Below, piece after piece: positions 39,379-47,540 of a stretch of 64,000 nucleotides of DNA (position 1 is its first letter; each line of letters starts with the position of its first letter). Below the pieces are notes generated by a model that was given only the letters and a program-made list of their open reading frames with translations, ran no database searches and was not told the DNA's origin. Made by a program: the position numbers and the translations under genes. The stretch spans positions 1-64,000 of the forward strand of contig NZ_SRSF01000012.1 in assembly GCF_004803465.1 (NCBI RefSeq), written 5' to 3'. This DNA comes from Neolewinella litorea. Lineage in GTDB: Bacteria; Bacteroidota; Bacteroidia; Chitinophagales; Saprospiraceae.

Positions 39379-40824
39379 ATGTTCTACACCTCCATCGCCG
39401 CGACCCAGCAGGCCCTCAACGCCGGGGTAGTCACCACCGTGCAGTTGGTGGAACGCTACCTGGACAGCATCGGCGACCAGCGTTACCTGAACATCTACGT
39501 GGAGGTATTCGCCGACGAGGCGCTGGAGCAGGCACGGGAACAGGACGCCCGCCGCCGTGCGGGGGCCGCACTGGGCAGACTGGCCGGAGTAGTCATCAGC
39601 ATCAAGGACGTCATCTGTTACCGGGATCACGCCGTCAGCGCGGGCTCGGCGATGCTCGAAGACTTCGTCTCCCCCTACACCGCCACCGCCCTGCAGCGGC
39701 TGTTGGACGAGGACGCCATCGTGATCGGGCGAACCAACTGCGATGAATTTGCCATGGGAAGCGGCAACGAGAACAGCCACTACGGTCCCACCCGTAACGC
39801 CGCCGACCCCGCCCGGGTGCCCGGGGGCAGCAGCGGAGGCGCGGCCGTGTCGGTGCAGGCCAATACCTGTCTGCTGGCCGTAGGTTCCAGCACCGGGGGT
39901 TCGGTGCGGCAGCCGGCTTCCTTTTGTGGACTTTACGGCTTCAAGCCTACTTACGGTCGCATCAGTCGCCACGGCCTGATCGCCTACGGCAGCAGCTTCG
40001 ACCAGATCGGGCTGCTGTGCCGTGATCCGGCCGATATCGCCCTGGGACTGGAGCTCATGGCCGGCGCCGACCGCTACGACGCCACGGCACCCAACCGGCC
40101 CGTACCCCCCTACTCCGCCGCCCGCAGCGAGGGACCCTACCGCATCGCCTACTTTCCGGAGGTGCTGGAAAACGAAAGCGTGGACGCGGCGATACGCCAA
40201 ACGACTACCGACGCCCTGGCCCGGCTGCGCGCCGAAGGACATACCGTGGAACCGGTGAGTTTTGATTACTTCGACTACGTGGTGCCAACTTACTACGTCC
40301 TCACCACCGCCGAAGCGAGCAGCAACCTGAGTCGCTACGACGGTATGCGGTACGGCTACCGCAGTCCGGATGCCGGAACCCTCGAAGAGACCTACAAACG
40401 CAGCCGCTCGGAAGGCTTTGGTACCGAGGTGCAGCGACGAATCCTACTGGGCACTTTCGTACTGAGCAGCGGCTACTACGACGCCTTCTACGGCAAGGCC
40501 CAGCGGGCGCGGCGGGTCATCCAGGAGCAACTGCGGGGGATCCTGGCCGATTACGACTTCATCCTGATGCCGGTATCCCCGAGTCAGCCCTGGCCGGTGG
40601 GCGATCAGATCGACGATCCCGTGGCCAACTACCTGGCCGACATCTACACTGTACTGGCCAATCTGGCCGGCCTGCCGGCCATCGCCGTTCCCGCCGGCAC
40701 CGAACCCGGTGGTCACCTGCCGGTAGGCTACCAGCTCATGGCCGACCTGTGGGAAGAGGAGAAACTGCTCGCCTTCACCCAAGCGATACGGCAAAGTGCC
40801 ACAGCCCCCCCGCCGGCTCAATGA
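39379..40824 (+). CDS. gatA: Aspartyl/glutamyl-tRNA amidotransferase subunit A
   Basis: A 481-residue amidase-signature protein. The Lys-Ser-Ser catalytic triad is K76 (SIKDV), S151 (GGSSGG) and S175 (STGGSVRQPAS); the spacing 75 and 24 equals that of Staphylococcus GatA. It also has VIGRTNCDEFAMGS and FKPTYGRISRHGLIAYGSS, both GatA-specific. Its glutaminase activity supplies ammonia for converting Glu-tRNAGln or Asp-tRNAAsn to the cognate form. GatB and GatC are not nearby. The 3' end overlaps the convergent VOC gene by 50 bases. Confidence 0.95.
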   Translation: MFYTSIAATQQALNAGVVTTVQLVERYLDSIGDQRYLNIYVEVFADEALEQAREQDARRRAGAALGRLAGVVISIKDVICYRDHAVSAGSAMLEDFVSPYTATALQRLLDEDAIVIGRTNCDEFAMGSGNENSHYGPTRNAADPARVPGGSSGGAAVSVQANTCLLAVGSSTGGSVRQPASFCGLYGFKPTYGRISRHGLIAYGSSFDQIGLLCRDPADIALGLELMAGADRYDATAPNRPVPPYSAARSEGPYRIAYFPEVLENESVDAAIRQTTTDALARLRAEGHTVEPVSFDYFDYVVPTYYVLTTAEASSNLSRYDGMRYGYRSPDAGTLEETYKRSRSEGFGTEVQRRILLGTFVLSSGYYDAFYGKAQRARRVIQEQLRGILADYDFILMPVSPSQPWPVGDQIDDPVANYLADIYTVLANLAGLPAIAVPAGTEPGGHLPVGYQLMADLWEEEKLLAFTQAIRQSATAPPPAQ

Positions 40825-41149
40825 GGTGAATCTCGCGGAGCCCCCATGGATAATCGGTGGGCCCCTTAAGCCGCACGCCCGGGTACCGCTGGTCCAGCTT
40901 CAGTTCCTGCAGTTCCTTCCACAGCAGGTCGAGGTCCGGGACGAAAAGGAACAGCATGGTATTCTCCGCCCACACCTTTTGGTAGGCATCCTGTAGGTAG
41001 AACTGGGATTGCCCCAGGGTGAAGAGGGACAGTTTGGGATCGATCTCCACTTCGGTAGCCCCCAGTTCGCGGTAAAAGGCCCGCGAAAGGCTAAAATCCT
41101 TGGCGGGAATGAAAGTGCGCAGGCCCGAAGTATGCTCCAGTGCGGTCAT
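40775..41149 (-). CDS. VOC/glyoxalase-like protein
   Basis: A 124-residue single VOC fold of two beta-alpha-beta-beta-beta units: LRTFIPAKDFSLSRAFYRELGATE at the start, SLFTLGQSQFYLQ, then NTMLFLFVPDLDLLWKELQEL and the C-terminal REIHLIEPAGGLWHF (metal-type E and H). The exact activity (lactoylglutathione lyase, bleomycin binding or other) is not evident. It is leftward and overlaps the gatA 3' end by 50 bases. Its promoter word lies in the U-tract of the ompA terminator. Confidence 0.85.
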   Translation of the reverse strand: MTALEHTSGLRTFIPAKDFSLSRAFYRELGATEVEIDPKLSLFTLGQSQFYLQDAYQKVWAENTMLFLFVPDLDLLWKELQELKLDQRYPGVRLKGPTDYPWGLREIHLIEPAGGLWHFAVSLG

Positions 41150-41153
41150 AAAA

Positions 41154-41161
41154 CAAAAATA
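41154..41161 (-). promoter_or_regulatory. Candidate -7 promoter for the VOC gene
   Basis: On the minus strand TATTTTTG fits TAnnTTTG, 4 bases before the ATG at 41149, and it uses the T-tract of the ompA terminator. Confidence 0.5.
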
Positions 41162-41191
41162 GCGGCGCTCCCAATATGAGGACGCCGCTAT
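41159..41191 (-). terminator. Terminator of the ompA-like gene
   Basis: ATAGCGGCG (41159-41167) pairs with CGCCGCTAT (41183-41191). On the minus strand the stem is followed by TTTTTGTTTT. It begins 25 bases beyond the stop of the gene at 41216. Confidence 0.85.
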
Positions 41192-41215
41192 CGTGTAAAA
41201 GAGTTGTTAGGAGGC

Positions 41216-41896
41216 TTATTCCGGAACGGTAAGGCTACCATCCTGAGCTTTCTGCTGCAGTTGCTCGTTGGCGGTGATGGCTACCTCCACGCGGCGGTTG
41301 GCCTGGCGGCCTTCCGGGGTATCGTTGGAAGCTACGGGCTGGGTTTCTCCGTGGCCTACGGTGACCATGCGGGCGCGGCTGACGCCGAGCTCAGCAAGGT
41401 AGTCGGCAACGCTGGCGGCACGCTGCTCGCTCAGGCGCTGGTTGGAGGCGTCGCTGCCTACGCTGTCGGTGTGTCCGTCGACGGTGATGTCGGTTTCGGG
41501 GTACTTATTGAAGATGTCGGCCATGCGGCGCAGTTCGATCTTGCTGGCTTCCGTGAGTTCGTACTTGGCTGTGGGGAAGAGGATACCGCTGTCGAAGGTC
41601 ACCATGATGCCTTCACCAACGCGCTCCACTTCGGCGCCCTCGATCTGCTCGATCTCTTCGGCCTGCTTGTCCATATAATCGCCGATCACGGCACCCGCGG
41701 CACCGCCGATGACGGATCCGATGATGGCACCCTTGGTGCCGCTGCCGTTGTTCTTGCCGATGGCTCCACCGACTACGCCGCCGACGGTACCGCCGATGGC
41801 GCCGCCTTTCACGGCTTTGCTGGTATTACACCCCGTAGCGAAGACCAGTGCAAAGGCCAGCAGCAGGAGTGTGAATGATTTTCCGATAGTTTTCAT
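41216..41896 (-). CDS. OmpA family lipoprotein with glycine-zipper segment
   Basis: A 226-residue protein. Lipobox FATGC23, then a glycine zipper (GGAIGGTVGGVVGGAIG and GAIIGSVIGGAAGAVIG, residues about 31-75). The OmpA C-terminal domain has the peptidoglycan motif TDITVDGHTDSVGSDASNQRLSEQRA and ends HGETQP...RRVEVAI. It should anchor the outer membrane to peptidoglycan. Its own terminator follows at 41191. It is leftward, upstream of VOC and separated from the desaturase gene by 69 bases. Confidence 0.92.
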   Translation of the reverse strand: MKTIGKSFTLLLLAFALVFATGCNTSKAVKGGAIGGTVGGVVGGAIGKNNGSGTKGAIIGSVIGGAAGAVIGDYMDKQAEEIEQIEGAEVERVGEGIMVTFDSGILFPTAKYELTEASKIELRRMADIFNKYPETDITVDGHTDSVGSDASNQRLSEQRAASVADYLAELGVSRARMVTVGHGETQPVASNDTPEGRQANRRVEVAITANEQLQQKAQDGSLTVPE

Positions 41897-41965
41897 AATG
41901 CTTTGATTGTAGGTAATGCAACTGTTAAAACCCTATGTGTACACCCCATGTTTGCTAAGGTGCTG

Positions 41966-43444
41966 TTAAGGATTTGGTACCATTTCCCCTACAATGCGGG
42001 CCGAGAGCAGGCAAAGCGGCACGCCCCCACCCGGGTGGACGCTACCCCCCAGGAAGTAAAGACCGTCTATTTCCCTACTGAAGTTTGGGTGCCGCAGGAA
42101 GGCGGCCATGCGGTTGTTGCTGCTGCTGCCGTAGAGCGCCCCCTGGTGGCTTCCGGTAAGGGTCTCGATGTCGGGCGGGCGCACGATCCGTTCGGCGCGG
42201 ATGTGGCGTTCCAGGGTGTTGGGCGCGGACGCGGGTGCCAGGTGTCGACCGAGAACCGCGATGACCGTCTGGCGCAGCTTCCGGGTCATGGCGGGCCAGT
42301 CCTGTCCGGTATGGGCCGGGGCATTCACCATCACGAACCAGTTTTCCTGACCGGGGGGCGCATCGCCCGGGACTTGCTTGCTGCTCACGTTGACGTAAAT
42401 CGTCACGTCGTCGCTGAGCTCGCCCGATTCAAGGTGGCTGAATTCGGAAGCATAGTCGCGGCTGAAGAAGATGTTGTGCAGTCCCAGCTCCGGGAACGCG
42501 CGGTCTACCCCCCAGTAGAAGATCACCGCGCTGGTGCTTTTTTGCTGCCGGAGGGTCCTTTCCGGGCGCCGGGCACCCGGTAGCAATCGGTCGTAGGCGA
42601 GCCACACGTCCATGTTACATACTACAGTGTCGTAGCCGATGTTCTCGGCTCCGAGTCTGATGCCCTGCACCTGCGTTCCCGCCCGGTTGATGCGGTCCAC
42701 CCGCCGATTGAAGTGATAGCGTACGCCCAGTCGCCGTCCGACCTCGTACACGCTCTCGGCGATGTCGTACATGCCCCCCGTGGGCAGGTAGGCCCCGAAA
42801 TGGTGCTCGAAGTGGGGGATCATGGATAGCAGTCCGGGGGCCTTGTAGGGGTTGCTGCCGTTGTAGGTGGCGAAGCGGTCGAAGAGTTGCACCAGGCGGG
42901 GGTCACCGAGGGCCGCCTCGTGTACTTCGTGCATGCTGCGGAACAAGTCGAGCCCCGGAATTTTGAGCATGGCGTAGGCCACCTGCGGATCGAGCCAGGT
43001 GCCGAGCTTATGGAGGCTTTTCTCCAGGAAGGTGCGGCCGGTGAGTTCGTATTTGCGTGCCGCCGTTTCCATGAAGGCGCGTAGGGCCGCTTCGCTGACG
43101 TCGAAGGTGCGGGCCGCCTCCCGGACAAGCTCATCGGTGGCGGCGGGGGCGACGAAGCGGGTGCCGTCGGGCCACCAGTAGCGGCAGACTTCATCCAGGC
43201 GCACGTAGTTGAAGTGGTCGCGGGGATCCTCCCCGGCCAGTTCGAACAGCTCGTCGACGTACTGCGGCATGGTGAAGAGGGAGGGCCCGAAGTCGAAGCG
43301 GTAGCCCCCCGGCAGGGAAAACTGGCTGAGCTTGCCGCCGGGTCCGTCCGCGGCTTCGTAGACGTCCACGGAATGACCGGCGGCGGCGAGGCGGACGGCG
43401 GCGGCAAGTCCGGCAATTCCGGCCCCGATAACGGCGGTTTTCAT
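41966..43444 (-). CDS. Phytoene desaturase family carotenoid oxidoreductase
   Basis: A 492-residue flavoprotein. The FAD-binding G7-A-G-I-A-G12 loop is at the start, GPGGKLSQF and YRFDFGPSLFTMP follow, and the C-terminal FLGGSVHPGGGVPLCLLSARI is the CrtI/CrtD signature. It introduces double bonds into carotenoid intermediates, giving pigments; whether CrtI or CrtD cannot be decided. Upstream extension of the frame to 44044 covers the RNase P RNA and is not coding. No other crt gene is in the window. Confidence 0.92.
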   Translation of the reverse strand: MKTAVIGAGIAGLAAAVRLAAAGHSVDVYEAADGPGGKLSQFSLPGGYRFDFGPSLFTMPQYVDELFELAGEDPRDHFNYVRLDEVCRYWWPDGTRFVAPAATDELVREAARTFDVSEAALRAFMETAARKYELTGRTFLEKSLHKLGTWLDPQVAYAMLKIPGLDLFRSMHEVHEAALGDPRLVQLFDRFATYNGSNPYKAPGLLSMIPHFEHHFGAYLPTGGMYDIAESVYEVGRRLGVRYHFNRRVDRINRAGTQVQGIRLGAENIGYDTVVCNMDVWLAYDRLLPGARRPERTLRQQKSTSAVIFYWGVDRAFPELGLHNIFFSRDYASEFSHLESGELSDDVTIYVNVSSKQVPGDAPPGQENWFVMVNAPAHTGQDWPAMTRKLRQTVIAVLGRHLAPASAPNTLERHIRAERIVRPPDIETLTGSHQGALYGSSSNNRMAAFLRHPNFSREIDGLYFLGGSVHPGGGVPLCLLSARIVGEMVPNP

Positions 43445-43483
43445 GTGGGGAACAACCCTGGGCGGGGCAAAGGGTTTATTTGA

Positions 43484-43899
43484 CTGACCGTCCACTCCAC
43501 CGCTGGTCGTCCCGATTCCGATCGGGGCGGCAAGAGGAAAGTCCGGGCAACGCAGGGCACCACGCCGGCTAACGGCCGGGGTTCCGCATCGATTCCCATC
43601 GGTGCGGGATACGGAAAGTGCAACAGAAAGCAAACCGCCCTGCTCCCGAGCGATCGGGGCAGGGTAAGGGTGAAACCGTGGGGTAAGAGCCCACGACTTC
43701 CCGTAGCAATACGGGATGGAGGTAAACCCCGTGGGTTGAAATACCAAACAGCGCTCAATGGCCGGCCCGGTCTCCCGATTGCTATCGGGAAAGAGCGCGG
43801 GTAGGTAGATAGAGCCGTCGGGCAACCGCCGGCCTAGATAAATGGTGGAGCGCCCCTCCCCGGAGGGGCTGACAGAACCCGGCTTATCGGAACGGTCAC
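43484..43899 (+). ncRNA. rnpB: RNase P RNA, bacterial type A
   Basis: The conserved GAGGAAAGTCCGGGC (from about 43533) and the closing GACAGAACCCGGCTTAT (from about 43871) are both present, as in rnpB. Arms TGACCGT (43485-43491) and ACGGTCA (43892-43898) make P1, fixing the ends. The internal GTGCAACAGAAAG and AGATAAATGG motifs also fit. The length is about 415 bases, with several hairpins capped by CCGAT...ATCGG-like loops. It processes pre-tRNA 5' ends. A TTTATTTG word at 43475 resembles a -7 promoter box. Confidence 0.93.
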
Positions 43900-43903
43900 T
43901 TTT

Positions 43904-43936
43904 GACGGTCCCGTCTCCTCGGAGATGGGGCCGTCG
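43904..43936 (+). terminator. Terminator-like hairpin after rnpB
   Basis: GACGGTCCCGTCTCC (43904-43918) pairs with GGAGATGGGGCCGTC (43921-43935) with few mismatches. The following run is short (CGCCTTT), so termination strength is uncertain. Confidence 0.6.
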
Positions 43937-44101
43937 CCTTTCAGGTCGAGGGCCGGCGGGCCGAGTGATGGGGAACCACGGAGGTAAAGGCAACCCGCCT
44001 ATCGGCAGGACCTTGGAGCCAAGCCCCACACACCAGGCTTTCACCAGAGGGCCCGTATACGTCGTAGCTTAGCAACGACTGCCCGTCCAAAGCCGACCAT
44101 T
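43937..44101. other. Unassigned 165-base gap between rnpB and sulfatase gene
   Basis: It is G/C-rich with several short inverted repeats (for example GGCCGGCGGGCC and ACGTCGT..ACGACT) and a purine-rich GGGGAACCACGGAGGTAAAGG stretch. It matches no riboswitch or small RNA that I recognise, and no protein frame is convincing. Confidence 0.4.
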
Positions 44102-45676
44102 ATGAGATTACTACTGCTCCTGAGCCTCCTGGCGAGTTGCGCCGCTCCCCCGACAGCCGCCACCGATGCGCCGGAAAGCCCCTTGAACGTCATCTTCATC
44201 CTGGCCGACGACCTGGGATACCACGATCTGGGTGCCACGGGATCTACCTTCTACGAAACGCCGAACCTCGACCGCCTGGCCGCCCAAAGCGTCACCTTCA
44301 ACCGGGCCTACGCCGGCAGCCGGGTGTGCAGTCCGTCGCGTGCCAGTATCATGCTCGGACAGTTCACGGCCACCCACGGCATCACCGACTGGATCGGCGC
44401 CCGGGCCGGGGAAGACTGGCGCGACAATGAGCGCTACACCACCCATTTGCCGCCCGATTACGTTCGGGTACTGCCCGACTCCGCCCTCACGCTGGCGGAG
44501 GCTTTTCGCGGGGCCGGCTACCGCACCTTTTTCGCCGGTAAGTGGCACCTGGGCGGAGAGGGCAGCATGCCCACCGATCACGGCTTCGACATAAATATCG
44601 GCGGTAACGACAAGGGCTCCCCGGCGGGTGGCTTTTTCGATCCCTACGACAACCCCCAACTGCCCAATCGTCGCCCCGGGGAGAACCTGTCGATGCGCCT
44701 GGCCGACGAAACCGCAGACTTTATTAAACAGCGGGGCGACGCTACACCATTCTTTGCCTTCCTCAGCTTTTACGCGGTACACGCTCCCATCCAAACCACC
44801 GAGGCCAACTGGCGGCACTTCCGCGACAAGGCCGTCAATGGCGGCATCGCCGAACACGGTTTCGCCATGGAGCGTCGCCTGCCCATCCGCACGGTGCAGG
44901 ACAACCCCGTGTACGCCGGGCTGGTCCGTCAGATGGACGAGGCGATAGGACAACTGCTCAACACCCTGGACAGCCTGGGACTCACCGACAATACCCTCAT
45001 CGTCTTCACCTCTGACAACGGCGGAGTGGCCAGCGGCGACAACTACGCCACCAGCAACCTGCCCCTCCGCGGCGGCAAGGGGTACCAATGGGAAGGCGGC
45101 ACCCGCGAGCCACTCCTGATGTACATCCCCTCCCTGCCGGGTCAGCGTACCGTGGACGCGCCAGTGATCGGGGCCGACCTCTACCCCACCCTGCTATCGC
45201 TGGCGGGCCTCGACGTGGACCCTCCGCAGGTGATCGACGGCAGGGACCTCACGCCCCTGCTGCGCGGCGACGACTGGCCCGAGCGCGCCCTGATCTGGCA
45301 CTACCCTCACTACGGCAACCAGGGCGGGGATCCGAGCAGCGTGATCCGGCGCGGCGACTGGAAACTGATCCACTACTGGGAAGACGGCCACGATGAATTG
45401 TACGACCTGGGGCGCGACGCGCGGGAGCAAGCCGACGTGGCAAAGCGCCATCCGGCCGTGGTAGAGCGCCTGAGAACGGAATTGCTCACCTTTCTGCAAG
45501 ACCGGGGCGCCCGCTATCCCCGACCCGACCCCCTTTACGATACCGAAATGGACCAGCGCAAAGCGGTATTCTACCGCGATACCCTACGGCGGCGGCTGGA
45601 AGCGCAGCGGACCGAGATGTTCCACGTGGAATGGTCGCCCAATGCCGACTGGTGGGGCAGCAGGGTCGAGCGGTAG
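44102..45676 (+). CDS. Exported sulfatase (arylsulfatase A family)
   Basis: A 524-residue lipoprotein-type sulfatase. Signal and lipobox LLASC13 near the start, then metal ligands D36 and D37 in FILADDLGY. The formylglycine cysteine C76 lies in VCSPSR, the type I maturation motif. FFAGKWHLG and FTSDNGG complete the active site. It would hydrolyse sulfate esters, for example from marine polysaccharides; substrate unknown. It is not next to SusC/SusD genes, and no sulfatase-maturating enzyme is in the window. Start ATG at 44102. Confidence 0.93.
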   Translation: MRLLLLLSLLASCAAPPTAATDAPESPLNVIFILADDLGYHDLGATGSTFYETPNLDRLAAQSVTFNRAYAGSRVCSPSRASIMLGQFTATHGITDWIGARAGEDWRDNERYTTHLPPDYVRVLPDSALTLAEAFRGAGYRTFFAGKWHLGGEGSMPTDHGFDINIGGNDKGSPAGGFFDPYDNPQLPNRRPGENLSMRLADETADFIKQRGDATPFFAFLSFYAVHAPIQTTEANWRHFRDKAVNGGIAEHGFAMERRLPIRTVQDNPVYAGLVRQMDEAIGQLLNTLDSLGLTDNTLIVFTSDNGGVASGDNYATSNLPLRGGKGYQWEGGTREPLLMYIPSLPGQRTVDAPVIGADLYPTLLSLAGLDVDPPQVIDGRDLTPLLRGDDWPERALIWHYPHYGNQGGDPSSVIRRGDWKLIHYWEDGHDELYDLGRDAREQADVAKRHPAVVERLRTELLTFLQDRGARYPRPDPLYDTEMDQRKAVFYRDTLRRRLEAQRTEMFHVEWSPNADWWGSRVER

Positions 45677-45685
45677 CCGACGCCG

Positions 45686-46135
45686 CTATTGCTCGTGGGG
45701 AGCTTTTTTGCCGCCGCGGAGCTCCGGGCGGTCGGTCAGTTGCACGATCATCATCCGGCAGGGCTTGCCGTCTAGTACGCCGGATCGGTGACCCTTCTCG
45801 CCGGTGGTGCCCTGGTCGGCCCCGAAGCTCAGTTCGCCCTCCCGCATTTCCACACGTTGTCCGTCCATGGTTTCCACCCACCAGCCGCCGCTGAGGGGGA
45901 TGATCCACTGCGGGGCGGGGTTTTCGTGCCAGTCGCCGTCGAAGTCGGCCGGAAGCTCGCTGAAGATGATCTGGGTATTGCCCTTTGCGAGCTTGTTGTT
46001 CCACTGCGCGCCGGAGTTGCCGCCCATGCTTTCCTTTTCGAAGCCGGTGAGGTATTCCTTTTTTTGACGACTGGTGCCTTCGGCGTCGGTGTAGACGTGC
46101 CAGTAGGGGATGCTGGGTTTTTGGGGGTTGGCCAT
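45686..46135 (-). CDS. Cupin-like domain protein
   Basis: A 149-residue protein with a small beta-barrel pattern: IIFSELPADFDGDWHENPAPQWIIPLSGGWWVETMDGQR then MREGELSFGADQGTTGEKGHRS, the two cupin-motif regions with histidines at W-H-E and G-H-R. It is probably a cytosolic metal-binding dioxygenase-like or isomerase-like fold of unknown substrate. It ends 9 bases after the sulfatase stop, convergent. The hairpin array at 46193-46312 lies in its 5' leader region, downstream of the ROK gene. Confidence 0.75.
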   Translation of the reverse strand: MANPQKPSIPYWHVYTDAEGTSRQKKEYLTGFEKESMGGNSGAQWNNKLAKGNTQIIFSELPADFDGDWHENPAPQWIIPLSGGWWVETMDGQRVEMREGELSFGADQGTTGEKGHRSGVLDGKPCRMMIVQLTDRPELRGGKKAPHEQ

Positions 46136-46192
46136 GGTGCGGTTGTTGAGCGGGTTGGGAGCATATACGCTGGCCGCTGTGGTGAATACTTC

Positions 46193-46312
46193 GCTGCCTG
46201 AGGCAGCTTTGTACTAGCGCTGCCTGAGGCAGCATTTTGCTGGCGCGACCTGAGGTCGCTTTGTGCTGGCGCTGCCTGAGGCAGCTTTGTACTGGCGCGG
46301 CCGGAGACCGCG
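46193..46312. repeat. Array of five hairpins at 26-bp period with covarying stems
   Basis: Hairpins start at 46193, 46219, 46245, 46271 and 46297, exactly 26 bases apart. Three are GCTGCC-TGA-GGCAGC. The third is GCGACC-TGA-GGTCGC, with compensatory changes at two base pairs. The fifth is GCGGCC-GGA-GACCGC, with one mismatch. Spacers are variants of TTTGTACTGGC. The array fills most of the gap between the ROK gene stop and the cupin gene start, both leftward. Confidence 0.9.
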
Positions 46313-46314
46313 TT

Positions 46315-47205
46315 TTACAGGAGGGCGGCGCCGAAGACGCCGGCTGAGTCGCCCAGCTTGGGTTTGAGGAAGCGGGTGCCCATGCGGGGGTTGAAGAGGT
46401 GATCGACGACCTGGGGGACGCCGCCGGTGTACACCTCCTCGATGTTGCCGAGGCCGCCGCCGAGGACGACGACGTCGGGGTCGAGGACGTTGATGATGTT
46501 GGCGATGCCCTTGGCGAAGTAGTGCAGGAAGCGTTCGATGGTGCGCGTAGCCGCGGCGTCGGTACCGGCCCGGTGGCGGGGCACGATCTCGCGCATCGTC
46601 AGGGAGCGGCCGCTCATGCGCAGGTAATAGCGTTCGAGGGCGGGACCGGAGATGATCTGCTCGGTACAGCCGATGCGGCCGCAGTAGCAGTGCCCCCCGG
46701 AGTGGTCGAGAAAGGTGTGGCCCCACTCCCCGCCGATGCCCTGGGCGCCGCCGATGATCTTGCCATCGATGATGACGCCGCCCCCCGTGCCGGTACCGAG
46801 AATGACGCCGAACACCACCTTGGCGTCGGGGGCTTCCTCGGGAACGCAGCCGATGAGGGCTTCGGCCACCGCGAAACAATTGGCGTCGTTGGCCAGCGTG
46901 AGGGGCTTGTCGATCAGGCGTTCCAGGTCCCGGCCGAGGGGCTTGCCGTTGAGCACCACGGTATTGCTGTTCTTCATGAGCCCGGTGGGCGGGTCGATGG
47001 TACCGGGAGTGCCGATGCCCACGTGGCCGGCGGTCAGTCCGGTCACCTCCTCCATCTCGCTGACCACGCGGGCGATTCCCTGCAGGATATGCTCGTAGCC
47101 CTTTTCCCGTTCCGTGGGGATGCGGCGTCGTTCGATCACCTTGCCCTGTTCGTCCAGGACAACGCCTTCGATTTTGGTGCCGCCGAGGTCAATGCCGAAT
47201 TTCAT
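46315..47205 (-). CDS. ROK family sugar kinase
   Basis: A 296-residue kinase. ATP phosphate-binding loop FGIDLGGTKIEGVVLD at the start, NDANCFAVAEA with D107 as catalytic base, LGTGTGGGVIIDG, and the zinc site E160-W-G-H163 with C173, C175 and C180 in CYCGRIGC. It phosphorylates glucose or N-acetyl amino sugars; the sugar is not determined. It is cytosolic, leftward and upstream of the hairpin array and cupin gene. The stop TAA at 46315 directly follows the last hairpin. Confidence 0.9.
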   Translation of the reverse strand: MKFGIDLGGTKIEGVVLDEQGKVIERRRIPTEREKGYEHILQGIARVVSEMEEVTGLTAGHVGIGTPGTIDPPTGLMKNSNTVVLNGKPLGRDLERLIDKPLTLANDANCFAVAEALIGCVPEEAPDAKVVFGVILGTGTGGGVIIDGKIIGGAQGIGGEWGHTFLDHSGGHCYCGRIGCTEQIISGPALERYYLRMSGRSLTMREIVPRHRAGTDAAATRTIERFLHYFAKGIANIINVLDPDVVVLGGGLGNIEEVYTGGVPQVVDHLFNPRMGTRFLKPKLGDSAGVFGAALL

Positions 47206-47280
47206 GTAGGTGGATTTCCGGTAAAGTATTGCTTTTCGGGATTTTCCGGGCGCCCGCGCGCCGCCGCCCCCGAAAACGCG

Positions 47281-47486
47281 CTATTTCGGCAGCATGGCGC
47301 GCCGCACGAGCAGGTAGAGCAGGGGCCGAAAATGGGCAGCAACAGGACGGCGTAAACGATACCACTGCCGAGGCCTGCCTCCCGGCGCCGGGCCATGTCG
47401 TTGCGGGCCAGCTTCAGGATGGGGCGGTAAACGAGGACGACCACCACGATAACGAGGAGGCCGAACAGCAGGCTGCTGGAGGACAC
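47281..47486 (-). pseudogene. Small two-helix membrane protein (PLDc_N-like), frameshifted
   Basis: From a GTG at 47486 the protein reads MSSSSLLFGLLVIVVVVLVY then KLARNDMARRREAG and YAVLLLPIFGP, two membrane segments like the phospholipase D N-terminal domain (PLDc_N) family. As written the frame then runs into an unrelated tail, ending at 47202. Adding one C to the run at 47322-47325 (GGGG on the plus strand) restores LLYLLVRRAMLPK and a stop at 47281, giving 68 residues. A real mutation or a homopolymer error is equally possible. Confidence 0.6.
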
Positions 47487-47540
47487 GGGCGGGATGTTTA
47501 CCTATCTGAACCCCATGGGGGGGTCCTTGTTTCAATGGGC

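Noticed and set aside
43445-44044. N-terminal extension of the carotenoid desaturase
   Set aside because: The extension runs across the RNase P RNA and lacks any domain; the FAD motif sits at the start of the shorter frame.
43937-44101. Known riboswitch (cobalamin, FMN, TPP, c-di-AMP) before the sulfatase
   Set aside because: Compared with recalled consensus motifs none fits; left as an unassigned segment.
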